Positions 1 through 9,150 are shown, numbered from the stretch's first letter. The stretch is 64,000 bases of DNA from Vibrio splendidus (GCF_002873455.1 NZ_MCUN01000010.1:186001-250000); one strand, 5' to 3'. Notes: generated by a model not told the origin, from the letters alone. Numbers and translations: made by a program.

Positions 1-393
1 AAAACAGACTCTATTGTTCAGTTAGAACAACAGTTGCAAACCGCAGCGAGCGGCGGCCAAAAAGTGCTAGTCGACCTTTACGCAGATTGGTGTGTGTCTT
101 GTAAAGTAATTGAAGCGAATGTGTTCAACGACCAACAAGTGAGCCTAAAGCTTAAAGAGTGGAAGACCATAAAACTTGATGTAACAGAAAGCTCCCCCGA
201 GCAAATGGCGTGGCTCAACAACAAAAATGTGTTCGGTCCACCAGCTATTTTCTTTTACTCACCCGCCAGTGGTGAAATAGAGCCTGCGCGAGTAATGGGG
301 GATATTGATAAAGAGGGTTTCAATAAAAAACTCAAACTTGCCAATAAGCTCGCTTACACACGAACAACAGAAGCTGATAGCCAAACGAACTAA
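1..393 (+). CDS. dsbD: Thiol:disulfide interchange protein DsbD, C-terminal part (5' end outside window)
   Basis: The reading frame is open from base 1, so the gene begins upstream of the window; only about 130 C-terminal residues are present. They form a thioredoxin fold with the redox motif WCVSCK near the start and a cis-Pro segment (FGPPAIFFY). This matches the periplasmic gamma domain of DsbD, which passes electrons from the membrane domain to DsbC, DsbG and CcmG. DsbD is normally 560-620 residues, with an N-terminal alpha domain and eight membrane helices that cannot be checked here. The gene ends at a clear intrinsic terminator. A stand-alone thioredoxin-like protein is possible but less likely, because coding continues upstream without a start. 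Confidence 0.88.
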   Translation, partial: KTDSIVQLEQQLQTAASGGQKVLVDLYADWCVSCKVIEANVFNDQQVSLKLKEWKTIKLDVTESSPEQMAWLNNKNVFGPPAIFFYSPASGEIEPARVMGDIDKEGFNKKLKLANKLAYTRTTEADSQTN

Positions 394-413
394 GGCCTAC
401 GCGAGATAAAATC

Positions 414-446
414 AAAATCGCCCAATCATAAATTGGGCGATTTTTT
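414..446 (+). terminator. Intrinsic terminator after dsbD
   Basis: A 13-bp stem (AAAATCGCCCAAT with ATTGGGCGATTTT), short loop and a run of six T, starting 20 bases after the dsbD stop codon. It also separates dsbD from the convergent phosphotransferase gene. Confidence 0.9.
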
Positions 447-474
447 CTTATCTGGTTTGCAGGTATGAGGCAAT

Positions 475-1635
475 TTATTTTGGGTTTTCTAGCTGACCAA
501 TAACCGTTTGAGTCAATTGCTCAGTATACGGGTTGATCTTCCAGTGCTCTGGGCTCCAACCTTTTACGAAACGTTGAAAATCAGCCCACGCCACATAAAA
601 CATAGGTCGCCACGCAGCTTCGATGTCATCAAACGAAAGCTGTGGCTGATAGTATGCCAATGCCTCTTCCAAGAATCGGAAGTATGTCTCTAACATATGT
701 GACTCAAGTTCAGCGCAATCTTGCGGCCTCACCGCACTGCTCATAAACAGAGCCACGTCTTTCATCGCACAACCATGACCCACATATTGAAAATCGACCG
801 CAGCAGCGTTTTGGCTTTCTGAATCAAAACAGAAATTAGCGAGCTTGGCGTCACCATGCACCAAAGTTGGATACGGACACTCTCTGAGTAAACGGTCGAT
901 GTGTTGCGCTTGATTCTTCAATGGTAAGTCAACCAAGGCATTGAACTCATCAGGACGTGTGTCTAAATGCCAGTAAGTACCTATTTTCCATAATGATGCA
1001 GACTGCTCTTGGTCGATATAGATATGCTTTGCATGAAAATTAGCAAGCCACTTTAAGCAGGCATCACGTTGTTTTTGCTCTGCGAGAGTGTAACCACACG
1101 CCAGTTCAGGTTGAGTATCTTTGGTTGCCAGATCGTCAGAAACAGCAAGCACATCAAACAGAGAAGTTAACGGAAAGCCGATATCCGCTAAGTCTTCCAT
1201 CACAATCAGCCACTCGTTCTCTTGTAACTCACATTTCAGCCCAACAGGCACAGGGCAACGCTCATCCCATTGCTGAGTGAACGATTGATACCAAGCCGTT
1301 TCCACTTGATAAGAGTGCACCTTTCGTTGGTGAGAGAGTTTGGTATTCCAACCCTTTGGGTGTTCTGCTTTATCTGGCAATGCGACATGCTTAACAATCA
1401 CACTCTTAAGTTCAGCATGGCTTTCTCGAGAAAAGACTAAGCGAACTAACTCGCCATATCCCCCCCACAGACGTTGAATTACTTGGACATCAAATCCTTG
1501 GTAACACCCCAACGAGGTCGCTATTTTTTGATAAAGCTCATTTTGATAAAACTCTTGTTGATAAAGCTCTGGCTGATTTTGACTTGTACTCACTTGTGAT
1601 TGAGCAAGATTGTTTGACGGTATTGATTGAGACAT
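475..1635 (-). CDS. APH/choline kinase-like phosphotransferase (ecdysteroid-kinase-like)
   Basis: A 386-residue protein with the kinase-fold motifs of the aminoglycoside phosphotransferase superfamily: the catalytic loop VHGDAKLANF (Brenner-type HxDxxxxN) and, about 20 residues later, AVDFQYVG for the metal-binding Asp. The order and spacing resemble bacterial members of the ecdysteroid-kinase/DUF1679 branch, which phosphorylate small alcohols; the substrate cannot be read from sequence. The N-terminal 35 residues are low complexity and contain an in-frame repeat of five residues (variants of ELYQQ) from three 15-bp units at 1528-1572. The true start could be internal, but the first ATG leaves a plausible length. 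It follows the small GNAT gene on the same strand after 11 bp, so the two probably form an operon. Confidence 0.75.
   Translation of the reverse strand: MSQSIPSNNLAQSQVSTSQNQPELYQQEFYQNELYQKIATSLGCYQGFDVQVIQRLWGGYGELVRLVFSRESHAELKSVIVKHVALPDKAEHPKGWNTKLSHQRKVHSYQVETAWYQSFTQQWDERCPVPVGLKCELQENEWLIVMEDLADIGFPLTSLFDVLAVSDDLATKDTQPELACGYTLAEQKQRDACLKWLANFHAKHIYIDQEQSASLWKIGTYWHLDTRPDEFNALVDLPLKNQAQHIDRLLRECPYPTLVHGDAKLANFCFDSESQNAAAVDFQYVGHGCAMKDVALFMSSAVRPQDCAELESHMLETYFRFLEEALAYYQPQLSFDDIEAAWRPMFYVAWADFQRFVKGWSPEHWKINPYTEQLTQTVIGQLENPK
1528..1572 (-). repeat. Three in-frame 15-bp tandem repeats in the phosphotransferase N-terminus
   Basis: Units at 1528-1542, 1543-1557 and 1558-1572, each starting TTGATAAA on the plus strand. 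They encode a repeated Glu-Leu/Phe-Tyr-Gln motif. The 15-bp unit keeps frame, so copy-number change would alter only the length of the N-terminal tail. Confidence 0.75.
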
Positions 1636-1646
1636 ATAACTCGTTG

Positions 1647-1931
1647 CTATGCTTTATCGGATAGAAGATGCGACCATTGTTTTTGCCTGTTCATGTAGTG
1701 CACGACATAACTGCACACTGGAACAATTTTGAAGCCTGCTTGTTCAATTTCAGGCAAGACCGACTCCATCATCACCTTACCAAAGCCCTTGCCTTGCAGT
1801 TCATCAGGAATACGTGTCGACGTGATACGTAGTACATCTCCGTCCCTTTGATATCCAACAACCGCGAACTGGTTAGGCTCTAACTCAACCGTGATCAAGT
1901 TCTCGTCTTGAACCCATTTTATTGCCTGCAT
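1647..1931 (-). CDS. Small GNAT-family N-acetyltransferase (YjdJ/NATD1 type)
   Basis: A 94-residue minimal GNAT protein of the COG2388 type. The acetyl-CoA binding segment is visible as ELQGKGFGKVMMESVL, followed by the typical C-terminal VPVCSYVVHYMNR. I chose the ATG at 1931 over an upstream TTG because AGGAG sits six bases before this ATG and would overlap the TTG start. Members of this family are about 90-110 residues and their substrates are mostly unknown. It is the first gene of a likely two-gene unit with the phosphotransferase. Confidence 0.8.
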   Translation of the reverse strand: MQAIKWVQDENLITVELEPNQFAVVGYQRDGDVLRITSTRIPDELQGKGFGKVMMESVLPEIEQAGFKIVPVCSYVVHYMNRQKQWSHLLSDKA

Positions 1932-2203
1932 TCTCAACTCCTAAAAATAATTGATACGACAAACAATTAAAGTTTGAAGTATGAGTTTCATGTAATAGAC
2001 TAACGCAAGTGCATATAAACAAAACTAAGTACTTCAAACAACGGATATTTTTAGAGATCGCTGATTTACATAAAATCAAAAGAAAGTAATCACACTCTAT
2101 AAATAATTCAAAGTACTTATATCAAATCTAGCACGTAACACCCCCTTGTTAGCAAGTTACCAATATAACTAACAGACGCATGTTGGCGCATGGAGAACAA
2201 ATA

Positions 2204-2950
2204 ATGAACGCACCACTGAAGAAGCCTTTGGAGCATAATCAGGCACTTCAAGACCCTCGTAACCGCATCGTTTCTACGATTAATAGCACCGATGCCCTAG
2301 CCATGATTGAGCACGGTAGTGAGCTGACATTAAATATCTCGACTCCAGTTGGCACTAAGTTTCTCGCCACCACCAAATTTATCGGTACGCACAGTGATAA
2401 CTGTATTGTGGTTGAGGTTCCCGAGGTTTCCAATGAAGATCTGAATTTTTTCTTTCAAGAAGGTTTTTGGATGACCGCTCGTGCCTATTCTCTGCGAGGT
2501 GAAGGCGCACTTATCCACTTTAGAAGCCAAATTCACCATAAGATTGGTGAACCCTTCCCTATTCTTGTGCTTTCTACACCAAGCACGATGCAAGTCACTC
2601 AGTTGCGTAAAGAAACACGCTATGAAGTGAACTTGGCTTCAAGAATTATCTTCAACGACCAACGAGCAAACTGTGAGATAAGAGACTTATCGAAAAGTGG
2701 TTGTCGTTTTGTGACCTCACCGACCTCTCGTGCAATCCAGATTGCCGATCGAGTGTCCATCGAGATTACGCCTGAGAACTACAATGGGCCTCTTATCCCG
2801 CCATTGAGAGGCATCATCTGTAATCTGCAAAAATCGACGCACTACGCTCGATACGGTGTGGAATTCGATGATATTGGCCGAGCTAACGCTAAGCACTTGT
2901 TGGCAAAATTGAAGTTCGATGGCACCAAGCTCTGCTTACGAAACGGCTAA
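2204..2950 (+). CDS. PilZ-domain c-di-GMP-binding protein (YcgR-like N-terminal domain)
   Basis: A 248-residue cytoplasmic protein. The N-terminal half (about residues 25-120) resembles the YcgR-type flagellar-brake N domain. The C-terminal PilZ domain carries both ligand motifs: RKETR (RxxxR) in the linker and, about 30 residues on, DLSKSG (D/NxSxxG). It is therefore expected to bind c-di-GMP and alter motility or surface attachment. The ATG at 2204 is preferred over one 24 bases upstream because GGAG lies nine bases before it. The gene is monocistronic, with a terminator downstream. A GGDEF protein at 59.6 kb is the only other obvious c-di-GMP gene in the window. Confidence 0.85.
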   Translation: MNAPLKKPLEHNQALQDPRNRIVSTINSTDALAMIEHGSELTLNISTPVGTKFLATTKFIGTHSDNCIVVEVPEVSNEDLNFFFQEGFWMTARAYSLRGEGALIHFRSQIHHKIGEPFPILVLSTPSTMQVTQLRKETRYEVNLASRIIFNDQRANCEIRDLSKSGCRFVTSPTSRAIQIADRVSIEITPENYNGPLIPPLRGIICNLQKSTHYARYGVEFDDIGRANAKHLLAKLKFDGTKLCLRNG

Positions 2951-3036
2951 GGTCATTGAACACGCTGCGTTCATCTAATCCAGTGAATTGACCAAACACA
3001 AACTGCTCACTCGCGAGCAAAGTCGCAACCAATAAA

Positions 3037-3073
3037 AAAGCCATCGACTCTAGAATCGATGGCTTTGCGTTTT
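3037..3073. terminator. Bidirectional intrinsic terminator between the convergent PilZ and Lon-like genes
   Basis: An 11-bp stem (AAAGCCATCGA with TCGATGGCTTT) has a T-rich tail on both strands. It can serve the PilZ gene on plus and the Lon-like gene on minus. Confidence 0.85.
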
Positions 3074-3080
3074 GGCTGTT

Positions 3081-3135
3081 TTTATCTGTTTATCTGTTTA
3101 TCTGTTTATCTGTTTATCTGTTTATCTGTTTATCT
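3081..3135. repeat. 8-bp tandem repeat TTTATCTG, about 6.9 copies
   Basis: Seven perfect consecutive units (the last lacking one base) lie between the terminator and the end of the Lon-like gene. It is noncoding and a candidate variable-number locus. Confidence 0.95.
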
Positions 3136-3173
3136 AGGCATAAACTAGCTAACTATCTAGTCTAGCTATACAG

Positions 3174-5534
3174 CTATTTACGCAGTGCGTTCAGTTTAGC
3201 TTGAGCGATACCAAAGATAGTATCGATTGGGTAGCTACCCTCATCACTCGCTTCTCCTGCCGCTTTACCAGTGAACAGTTCAATCGCTTCCGTCACGTGA
3301 TCGATAGCCCAGATATTAAACTCGCCCTTTTCAACCGCTTTAACGATGTCACTGCGCAGCATTAGGTTATGAACATTCGAACGCGGGATGATCACCCCTT
3401 GTTCATTTGAACGTCCTTTGATTTCACACACATCAAAGAAACCCTCAATTTTCTCGTTCACACCACCAATAGGCTGAGACTCACCGAACTGGTTCATCGA
3501 TCCGGTAATTGCGATGTCTTGGCGGTTTGGCTGCTTAGAAAACGCAGACACCACCGCACAGAACTCGGCCATACTCGCACTGTCACCATCAACGCCACCA
3601 TACGATTGTTCGAAGGTGATGTTAGTGGTGAGCGGGACTTTCGCTGTCTTACCAAACACTGAAGAAAGATAAGCAGACAAGATCATCACCCCTTTCGAGT
3701 GAATACTGCCACCTAGGTCTACGTTTCTTTCAATATCAATCACTTCACCGTCACCGTAAGCTGTGGTAGCCGTGATTCGGTTCGGCGCACCAAACATATG
3801 ATCGGTTGTGCTGAGTACCGACAGAGCATTAACTTGCCCAACCGCCTGACCATCAACATGAATAAGCGTTGTACCGTTAGTGAAGGTTTCCATTACGCTG
3901 TCTTGCAGTCGTCCGACACGCATCTGTTGGTTGGATAACGCTTGATCGACGTGCGTTGCACGAATCAGGTTCGATTTTGAGCCTCTCGCTACATAGTTTG
4001 ACTCACGAAGCAAATTCGCAATGTGTGCCGAGTGCAGCGACAACTTACCTTGGTCACCCGCCTGACGAGAACTGTGCTCAATGATGCGAGCTATCGCTTT
4101 ACGATCACAATGCAGCATGTTGTTGTCATGCACGATGCTCGAAATGAAGCGTGCATAATGCATTTCAGAATCCGCAGTACGCTTCATCTCATCTTCAAAA
4201 TCGGCTGTGACACGGAACAGTTCACCGAACTCCGCATCGTAATGTTGCAGCAGTTGATAAGTGCGGTAATCACCAAACAAAATAATTTTAACGTCTAATG
4301 GAATCGGTTCTGGATCAAGCGATACCGCCCCCGTTAACGTCACCTCTTTTTCTAATGAAGTGAAGCTCAATTGACGCGAACGTAGCGCGCGCTTCAGGCC
4401 TTCCCAAACATAAGGTTGTTCGAGTACTTTCACCGCATCCATAAGCAATACACCGCCATTGGCTCGATGCAAACTACCAGCTCGAATCAATGAGAAGTCC
4501 GTAAATACGGTGCCTTTAAAAGTTGCCGTTTCAACGTAGCCAAACAGAGAGTGATAATTCGGATTCTCTTCAACCACGATCGGCAGTGTCTCCTCCTTCT
4601 GGCTCACAATCACGTTAACCTTGTAGCGACGCGGCATTTTCTTATCCAAAGAGGCGGTCGCAACCTCTGCTTGCTCTGTGCTCTCTTCCAAGAAAATATC
4701 TGCATTGTCGACAATGTCTTTACGCAGCGCCGTCAGGTACTTTTTGATATCTGGATATTGACTGTAATCCTGCTTCAACTGCTTGATGAAGTGCGTGATT
4801 ACATCTCGCGCCGTATCATCATTGAGCTTTTGAATTTTCTCCGTGTACGTCTCTTCAAGCTCGGTCAGTTCACGAGAAATGGTTCGTAGCCCCACTTCTA
4901 GTCCATCAATGGTTTTATCAAATTGATCTTGTTCTTCCGGCGAAAGCAGATCAAAGCTCTCTTCGGTATGAAGTTCATCACCATTCATTGCGACAAACTG
5001 GTAATCACCCTGAGTAGTAATCGTCAGGTTGATGCCCTTATCTTTCGCTTCTTGGCTAATCGTTTCTAATGCAGCTTGTTGCTTCGTAGCCAATTGGTTT
5101 TTAAGCCTATCAGCACGGCTAAAGTACATCTCATTGTCGAATGCGAGCGGCATTGCTTTAAGCAATTTACGCATCAGCTTTTCAATGTCTTGCTTTAAGC
5201 TGCTTCCAACGCCGCGAGGCAATTTCAGCACCTTAGGTGTCCGAATATCGTCGAAATTCGCGATATAACACCAATCAAAAAGCTCCTGAACCTCTTGATT
5301 GTGTCGGTTTAGATAGCGCAAAATCATGGTGCGTTTACCAAGACCATTTCGACCTATCGCATAAATGTTGTAACCCTTTTCCTTGATTGACATCGCGAAC
5401 TCAACGGCCTTTTGCGCCCGTTCTTGCCCGACGATCTCGTCAATTGGAGCCAGTTCTTTGGTCGACTTACATGGTAGCTTATCGAGTTCCGCTACCTTAT
5501 ACAGCTGTTCTGTATTGAGTCTTTGCATCGCCAT
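3174..5534 (-). CDS. LonB-type ATP-dependent protease (COG1067, YcbZ-related)
   Basis: A 786-residue protein that starts at an ATG with AAGGAGG five bases upstream. The N-terminal region has an AAA-like P-loop in degenerate form (GRNGLGKRT, about residue 64) and a Walker-B-like GGVLLMDA. The C-terminal third is a Lon protease domain with the Ser-Lys dyad: Ser654 in GDSASMAE and Lys695 in GGVNEKIEGF, 41 residues apart, close to the spacing in classical Lon. There is no LAN substrate domain, so it belongs to the LonB/LonC-like branch rather than Lon itself. E. coli YcbZ is a shorter relative. The physiological substrate is not known to me. It is transcribed alone and diverges from the 5775 gene. 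Confidence 0.88.
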   Translation of the reverse strand: MAMQRLNTEQLYKVAELDKLPCKSTKELAPIDEIVGQERAQKAVEFAMSIKEKGYNIYAIGRNGLGKRTMILRYLNRHNQEVQELFDWCYIANFDDIRTPKVLKLPRGVGSSLKQDIEKLMRKLLKAMPLAFDNEMYFSRADRLKNQLATKQQAALETISQEAKDKGINLTITTQGDYQFVAMNGDELHTEESFDLLSPEEQDQFDKTIDGLEVGLRTISRELTELEETYTEKIQKLNDDTARDVITHFIKQLKQDYSQYPDIKKYLTALRKDIVDNADIFLEESTEQAEVATASLDKKMPRRYKVNVIVSQKEETLPIVVEENPNYHSLFGYVETATFKGTVFTDFSLIRAGSLHRANGGVLLMDAVKVLEQPYVWEGLKRALRSRQLSFTSLEKEVTLTGAVSLDPEPIPLDVKIILFGDYRTYQLLQHYDAEFGELFRVTADFEDEMKRTADSEMHYARFISSIVHDNNMLHCDRKAIARIIEHSSRQAGDQGKLSLHSAHIANLLRESNYVARGSKSNLIRATHVDQALSNQQMRVGRLQDSVMETFTNGTTLIHVDGQAVGQVNALSVLSTTDHMFGAPNRITATTAYGDGEVIDIERNVDLGGSIHSKGVMILSAYLSSVFGKTAKVPLTTNITFEQSYGGVDGDSASMAEFCAVVSAFSKQPNRQDIAITGSMNQFGESQPIGGVNEKIEGFFDVCEIKGRSNEQGVIIPRSNVHNLMLRSDIVKAVEKGEFNIWAIDHVTEAIELFTGKAAGEASDEGSYPIDTIFGIAQAKLNALRK

Positions 5535-5720
5535 CGCCGCCTCCTTAGTCCTTCATTACTTGGGTGTAGATAAAATCAGTGTAGATGTAATTTCCTATAA
5601 ATTTAGTGACTTACGCTGTACTGCTGTTCAACCGAACAAATAACACACAATTTGAGCCATTTTTAAGAATAACCGGCCATTTTATTTGCCAACTCAACGT
5701 ATGAATGATTTTAATTTGCA

Positions 5721-5739
5721 TTTGATAATAAATATCATT
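5721..5739. promoter_or_regulatory. Predicted Fur box
   Basis: TTTGATAATAAATATCATT matches the 19-bp Fur consensus AATGATAATNATTATCATT at 15 of 18 defined positions, with a perfect TGATA-N5-TATCA core. It ends 35 bases before the start at 5775 and lies in the divergent region with the Lon-like gene. It suggests iron repression of the 5775-7910 unit; the site has not been tested. Confidence 0.6.
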
Positions 5740-5774
5740 AACATTTGAAAATATTATAAATTGAGGATGTGGAT

Positions 5775-6269
5775 ATGGAAATTGAACGATGCTGGATGCA
5801 CTACCTAAAAGCTGAACAGTTAATGGAACAAGGTCACTGGCCAGAAGCACAGCGCCTTTATGGTGATGTTCTAACGTCTCTTCCTCACCACATCCAAGAT
5901 GCTGCATACCAAAGCGACATCAAACCCTGTCAGTTTGCTTGTTTATTAGCAGGGCTAAGAGACGCAAGCGTAGCTCAATCAGAAATTCTTAACCGTCAGG
6001 GACTACAACAGCAAGCCTTCGACACATTGAATCAGTCTTACGCACTGATGCAGTTTATATCTCTAGAAAGCACTGAACTGATTCAACGTACTTATTCACT
6101 ACTAGAGAAGCAAAGTGAAGATCTACTCAATCACTTGATCGCTTTTTGCAGTGCTCAGCGCAGCTCACATTGGATGCTTGAGCTAGAACAAATTCAGCGT
6201 GCTCATCACCATTTTGGGCAGCTAAAAACAACGTCAGAAGTTCAATCTTCACCTAATGTCTTAAATTGA
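5775..6269 (+). CDS. Hypothetical protein, 164 aa, TPR-like helices
   Basis: I do not recognise this family. The protein is predicted soluble and helical. Its N-terminal segment (LMEQGHWPEAQRLYGDVLTS) reads like one tetratricopeptide repeat, and two more amphipathic helices follow. It has no signal peptide, membrane segment or Cys/His cluster beyond scattered residues. I take ATG 5775 as the start because TGAGGA lies seven bases upstream; a GTG two codons earlier is possible. It is 12 bases upstream of the double-ATPase gene and surely cotranscribed with it, behind the predicted Fur box, so an accessory role in an iron-responsive process is a reasonable guess only. Confidence 0.65.
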   Translation: MEIERCWMHYLKAEQLMEQGHWPEAQRLYGDVLTSLPHHIQDAAYQSDIKPCQFACLLAGLRDASVAQSEILNRQGLQQQAFDTLNQSYALMQFISLESTELIQRTYSLLEKQSEDLLNHLIAFCSAQRSSHWMLELEQIQRAHHHFGQLKTTSEVQSSPNVLN

Positions 6270-6281
6270 TAAGGATATATC

Positions 6282-7910
6282 ATGTCGGACCGGGCCATTC
6301 TCAAAGTCAATAACCTCTCCGTTAGCTTCACAACCAATGATGGAATCATTGATGCGGTTAAAAAGGTTAACTTTACCCTTAACTCCAGCGAAACCTTGGC
6401 CATTGTTGGTGAGTCGGGTTCAGGTAAATCAGTCTCTTCTAACGCACTCATGCGTTTACTTCCTGATAACGCGATTATTGACCCTCAATCTCAAATAGAG
6501 TTTGAAGGGCAATCAATATTAGAAAAAACAGAGCGCCAAATGCAATCGATTCGGGGCGATAGAATCGGAATGATCTTTCAGGAACCGATGACCTCTCTCA
6601 ACCCATACCTGCGTGTAGGCATTCAAGTGGCTGAAGCCATTATGTGTCATCGTAAGGTATCGAAATCTCAAGCAAAACAGCGCGTGCTAGAGCTCTTCAA
6701 TCTTGTGCACTTGCCAATGCCAGAGCAGGCTTACAACAAGTATCCCCATGAGTTTTCAGGCGGTCAGTTACAACGCATCATGATCGCTATGGCGTTGATC
6801 AACGAGCCAGACATTCTGATTGCCGACGAACCCACCACCGCATTAGATGTGACCGTCCAAGCGGAAGTGCTTTCTCTTATCAAAGAAATCCAAAGCAAAA
6901 TGGGCATGGCAATTTTGTTCATTACCCATGACCTTGGCGTAGTAAGACACTTTGCTGATCGTGTTCTGGTAATGTGCAAAGGTGAGCTAGTTGAAGAAGG
7001 GATGACTCAATCTTTATTCGAGAACCCAAGACACGATTACACACGCATGCTGATTAACTCGATTCCTAAAGGCGCTAAGGTTCCTGTTGAGGCATCAGCC
7101 CCAGAGCTATTGTCTGCTGACGATATCCGAGTTCAGTTCTTGGTTAAATCACATTTCATTAAGAGTAAAAGTCAGTACTTCGAAGCCGTAAAAGGTATTT
7201 CGTTGAACCTTAAACAGGGTGAAACCTTGGGCATTGTTGGTGAATCCGGATCAGGGAAATCAACACTGGGACGAGCGTTAATCGGTTTACTACCAAGTAC
7301 CGGACGTATTGTTTATAAAGGCCAAGATGTCAGTTTATTAACCGACAAAGAACGCCATAAACTCAAGAAAGATGTACAAATGGTGTTCCAAGACCCTTAT
7401 GGCTCTTTGTCACCACGTATGACAGTTGGGGAAATCATCACCGAAGGCTTAACGGTGCATCAACCTCAACTATCTAAGAAAGAACGATTGGAACGAGCAC
7501 GCAAAGCGCTGATTGAAGTACGTCTAGAACCCAATTCAATTAACCGCTATCCGCATGAGTTCTCTGGCGGACAAAGACAACGTATCGCGATTGCTCGTGC
7601 GCTGATTCTTGAACCTTCTTTTATCTTGCTGGATGAACCAACATCAGCACTCGATCGCTCGGTACAACTGACCGTGATTGACCTGTTGAAAGACATTCAA
7701 ACCAAGCACAACATCGGTTTCCTTTTCATCAGCCATGATCTCTCGGTAGTGAAAGCACTGTCGGATCGTGTATTAGTCATGCAAAAGGGCGAAGTGATGG
7801 AAGAAGGCTCTGCAGAAGATATTTTCAATAACCCGAAAAATGAATACACCAAGAAATTGATTGAGGCGTCATTCGACTTAGAAAATAAATCGAAAAAAAA
7901 TGCCGCTTAA
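6282..7910 (+). CDS. ABC transporter ATP-binding protein with two nucleotide-binding domains (YejF/Dpp-Opp type)
   Basis: A 542-residue tandem ATPase. Each half has a complete set of motifs: Walker A GESGSGKS, signature FSGGQLQR or FSGGQRQR, Walker B LIADEP or ILLDEP and the switch His in ITHD or ISHD. The layout is that of E. coli YejF, which energises import of peptides such as microcin C. No permease or binding protein is adjacent, so it must work with membrane subunits encoded elsewhere. It is cotranscribed with the unknown 164-aa gene (12-bp gap, AAGGA ribosome site) and may be controlled by the upstream Fur box. This is unusual for a plain peptide importer and would suit uptake or release of an iron-related small molecule. 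That last point is inference. Confidence 0.85.
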   Translation: MSDRAILKVNNLSVSFTTNDGIIDAVKKVNFTLNSSETLAIVGESGSGKSVSSNALMRLLPDNAIIDPQSQIEFEGQSILEKTERQMQSIRGDRIGMIFQEPMTSLNPYLRVGIQVAEAIMCHRKVSKSQAKQRVLELFNLVHLPMPEQAYNKYPHEFSGGQLQRIMIAMALINEPDILIADEPTTALDVTVQAEVLSLIKEIQSKMGMAILFITHDLGVVRHFADRVLVMCKGELVEEGMTQSLFENPRHDYTRMLINSIPKGAKVPVEASAPELLSADDIRVQFLVKSHFIKSKSQYFEAVKGISLNLKQGETLGIVGESGSGKSTLGRALIGLLPSTGRIVYKGQDVSLLTDKERHKLKKDVQMVFQDPYGSLSPRMTVGEIITEGLTVHQPQLSKKERLERARKALIEVRLEPNSINRYPHEFSGGQRQRIAIARALILEPSFILLDEPTSALDRSVQLTVIDLLKDIQTKHNIGFLFISHDLSVVKALSDRVLVMQKGEVMEEGSAEDIFNNPKNEYTKKLIEASFDLENKSKKNAA

Positions 7911-8015
7911 AGGGAACTAATCAACATTAACAGCGTCTTATAAGTACATTCTGAATAATCTCCTAATGGATTGCACTCTAGAATGGATATAGCAAAACTG
8001 GTTTGGCCGCCAAAA

Positions 8016-8049
8016 GAAAAATGTCGCATGGATGCGACATTTTTCGTTT
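8016..8049. terminator. Bidirectional terminator between the double-ATPase gene and the LacI gene
   Basis: A 14-bp stem (GAAAAATGTCGCAT with ATGCGACATTTTTC) and two-base loop, with T-rich ends on both strands. Confidence 0.85.
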
Positions 8050-8110
8050 CTGAAGAGTAATAATCGATCTTGAGATGTCATTCCCTGCCATCAAATCACT
8101 TCATTACAAA

Positions 8111-9124
8111 CTAGCGATACAAAGACTTGGTCGACTCTCTAACAATTAAATCAATCGGTGGTAGTCGAGCTTCATGCCTCTCGCCAGATAACAAGTTCAA
8201 GATCGACTGAGCACACACCTCACCAATCTCTTCAATCGGCTGCCTCAACGTCGTCAGGGCTGGCGTGAAATACTTAGACGTCGGCAAATCATCAAAGCCA
8301 ATCACAGACACATCTTCTGGCACTTTATAACCGTGGTCAGACAGCGCCTTAATCGCACCGTAAGCCGTTTGGTCATTAGCAGCAAACAAGGCTGAGAAGT
8401 GAACCTTAGATTCAATCAACTCTACCGTTTTCTCGTAGCCAGATTCACTACTGAAATCACCTTGTTTAACAAGTTTTGGCATCACTTTAATACCCGCCTC
8501 TTGAAGTGCTTTCTTATAGCCTTCAAAGCGATTTCCCGAATCAGGTTGACTTGAAAGCCCCTTAATATGAGCAATATTCACATGCCCTTGTTGCAGTAAA
8601 TGTAAGGTTGCCATGTAGCCGCCCAACACGTTATCAATGTTGATGGAGCGGACGTTATTCTCAACAAAATCGTAGCCAACCATCACGATAGGAATGTCTT
8701 GTGCATATTTGGCAATTTCTTCCTGAGTAATACTGCCAGTCACGATGATCATGCCATCTACGTTGCTTTTTGCGAGATACTCCAACGCGTGCATTTCTAA
8801 CTTTTTCTGCCAATGCCCTGTCGCGATCACTAATGAATAGCCTTGAGCGATCAGCGTTTTTTCCATGTCGTTGAGAATACGACTGGTATAGGGGCTGTCA
8901 GGGTGTTGCACCAATACACCAATAGTGAGCGAGCGTCGGTTGGTATTTTCTTGCATTTGGAAGTTAGGTTTGTAGCCCGTGTCTTTGATCGCTTGTTCTA
9001 TGTTCTGACTCTTATCATCGGACACATAAGTCGTTCGATTAAGAAAACGAGAAACAGTACTTGGAGATACCCCTGCCAGTCTCGCTACATCGTATACGGT
9101 GGTTTTTTTTGTTTTTGTACGCAT
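8111..9124 (-). CDS. LacI-family transcriptional regulator (sugar locus, distal copy)
   Basis: A 337-residue protein. The N-terminal helix-turn-helix (VYDVARLAGVSPSTVSRFLN) and hinge are followed by a periplasmic-binding-protein-like effector domain (from about residue 65), including the typical C-terminal VIGFDDLPTSKYFTPALTTLRQP. It is the last gene of the minus-strand run that starts with the GH116 gene; 96 bp with a GC-rich hairpin separate the two. It probably senses a beta-glucoside or its phosphorolysis product and represses part of the locus. A second LacI protein at 21.7 kb heads the ABC operon, so the locus has two sugar sensors. Which operators belong to which is not resolvable here. 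Confidence 0.9.
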   Translation of the reverse strand: MRTKTKKTTVYDVARLAGVSPSTVSRFLNRTTYVSDDKSQNIEQAIKDTGYKPNFQMQENTNRRSLTIGVLVQHPDSPYTSRILNDMEKTLIAQGYSLVIATGHWQKKLEMHALEYLAKSNVDGMIIVTGSITQEEIAKYAQDIPIVMVGYDFVENNVRSINIDNVLGGYMATLHLLQQGHVNIAHIKGLSSQPDSGNRFEGYKKALQEAGIKVMPKLVKQGDFSSESGYEKTVELIESKVHFSALFAANDQTAYGAIKALSDHGYKVPEDVSVIGFDDLPTSKYFTPALTTLRQPIEEIGEVCAQSILNLLSGERHEARLPPIDLIVRESTKSLYR

Positions 9125-9150
9125 CTCGATACCCTAATCAAGTGACATTT

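Noticed and set aside
1885..2079. 64-codon minus-strand frame upstream of the small GNAT gene
   Set aside because: It overlaps the GNAT start and its promoter region and reads as noncoding AT-rich DNA.
6282..7910. Fusion or frameshift artefact in the double ATPase
   Set aside because: Tandem ATPases of this length are the normal form in the YejF family.
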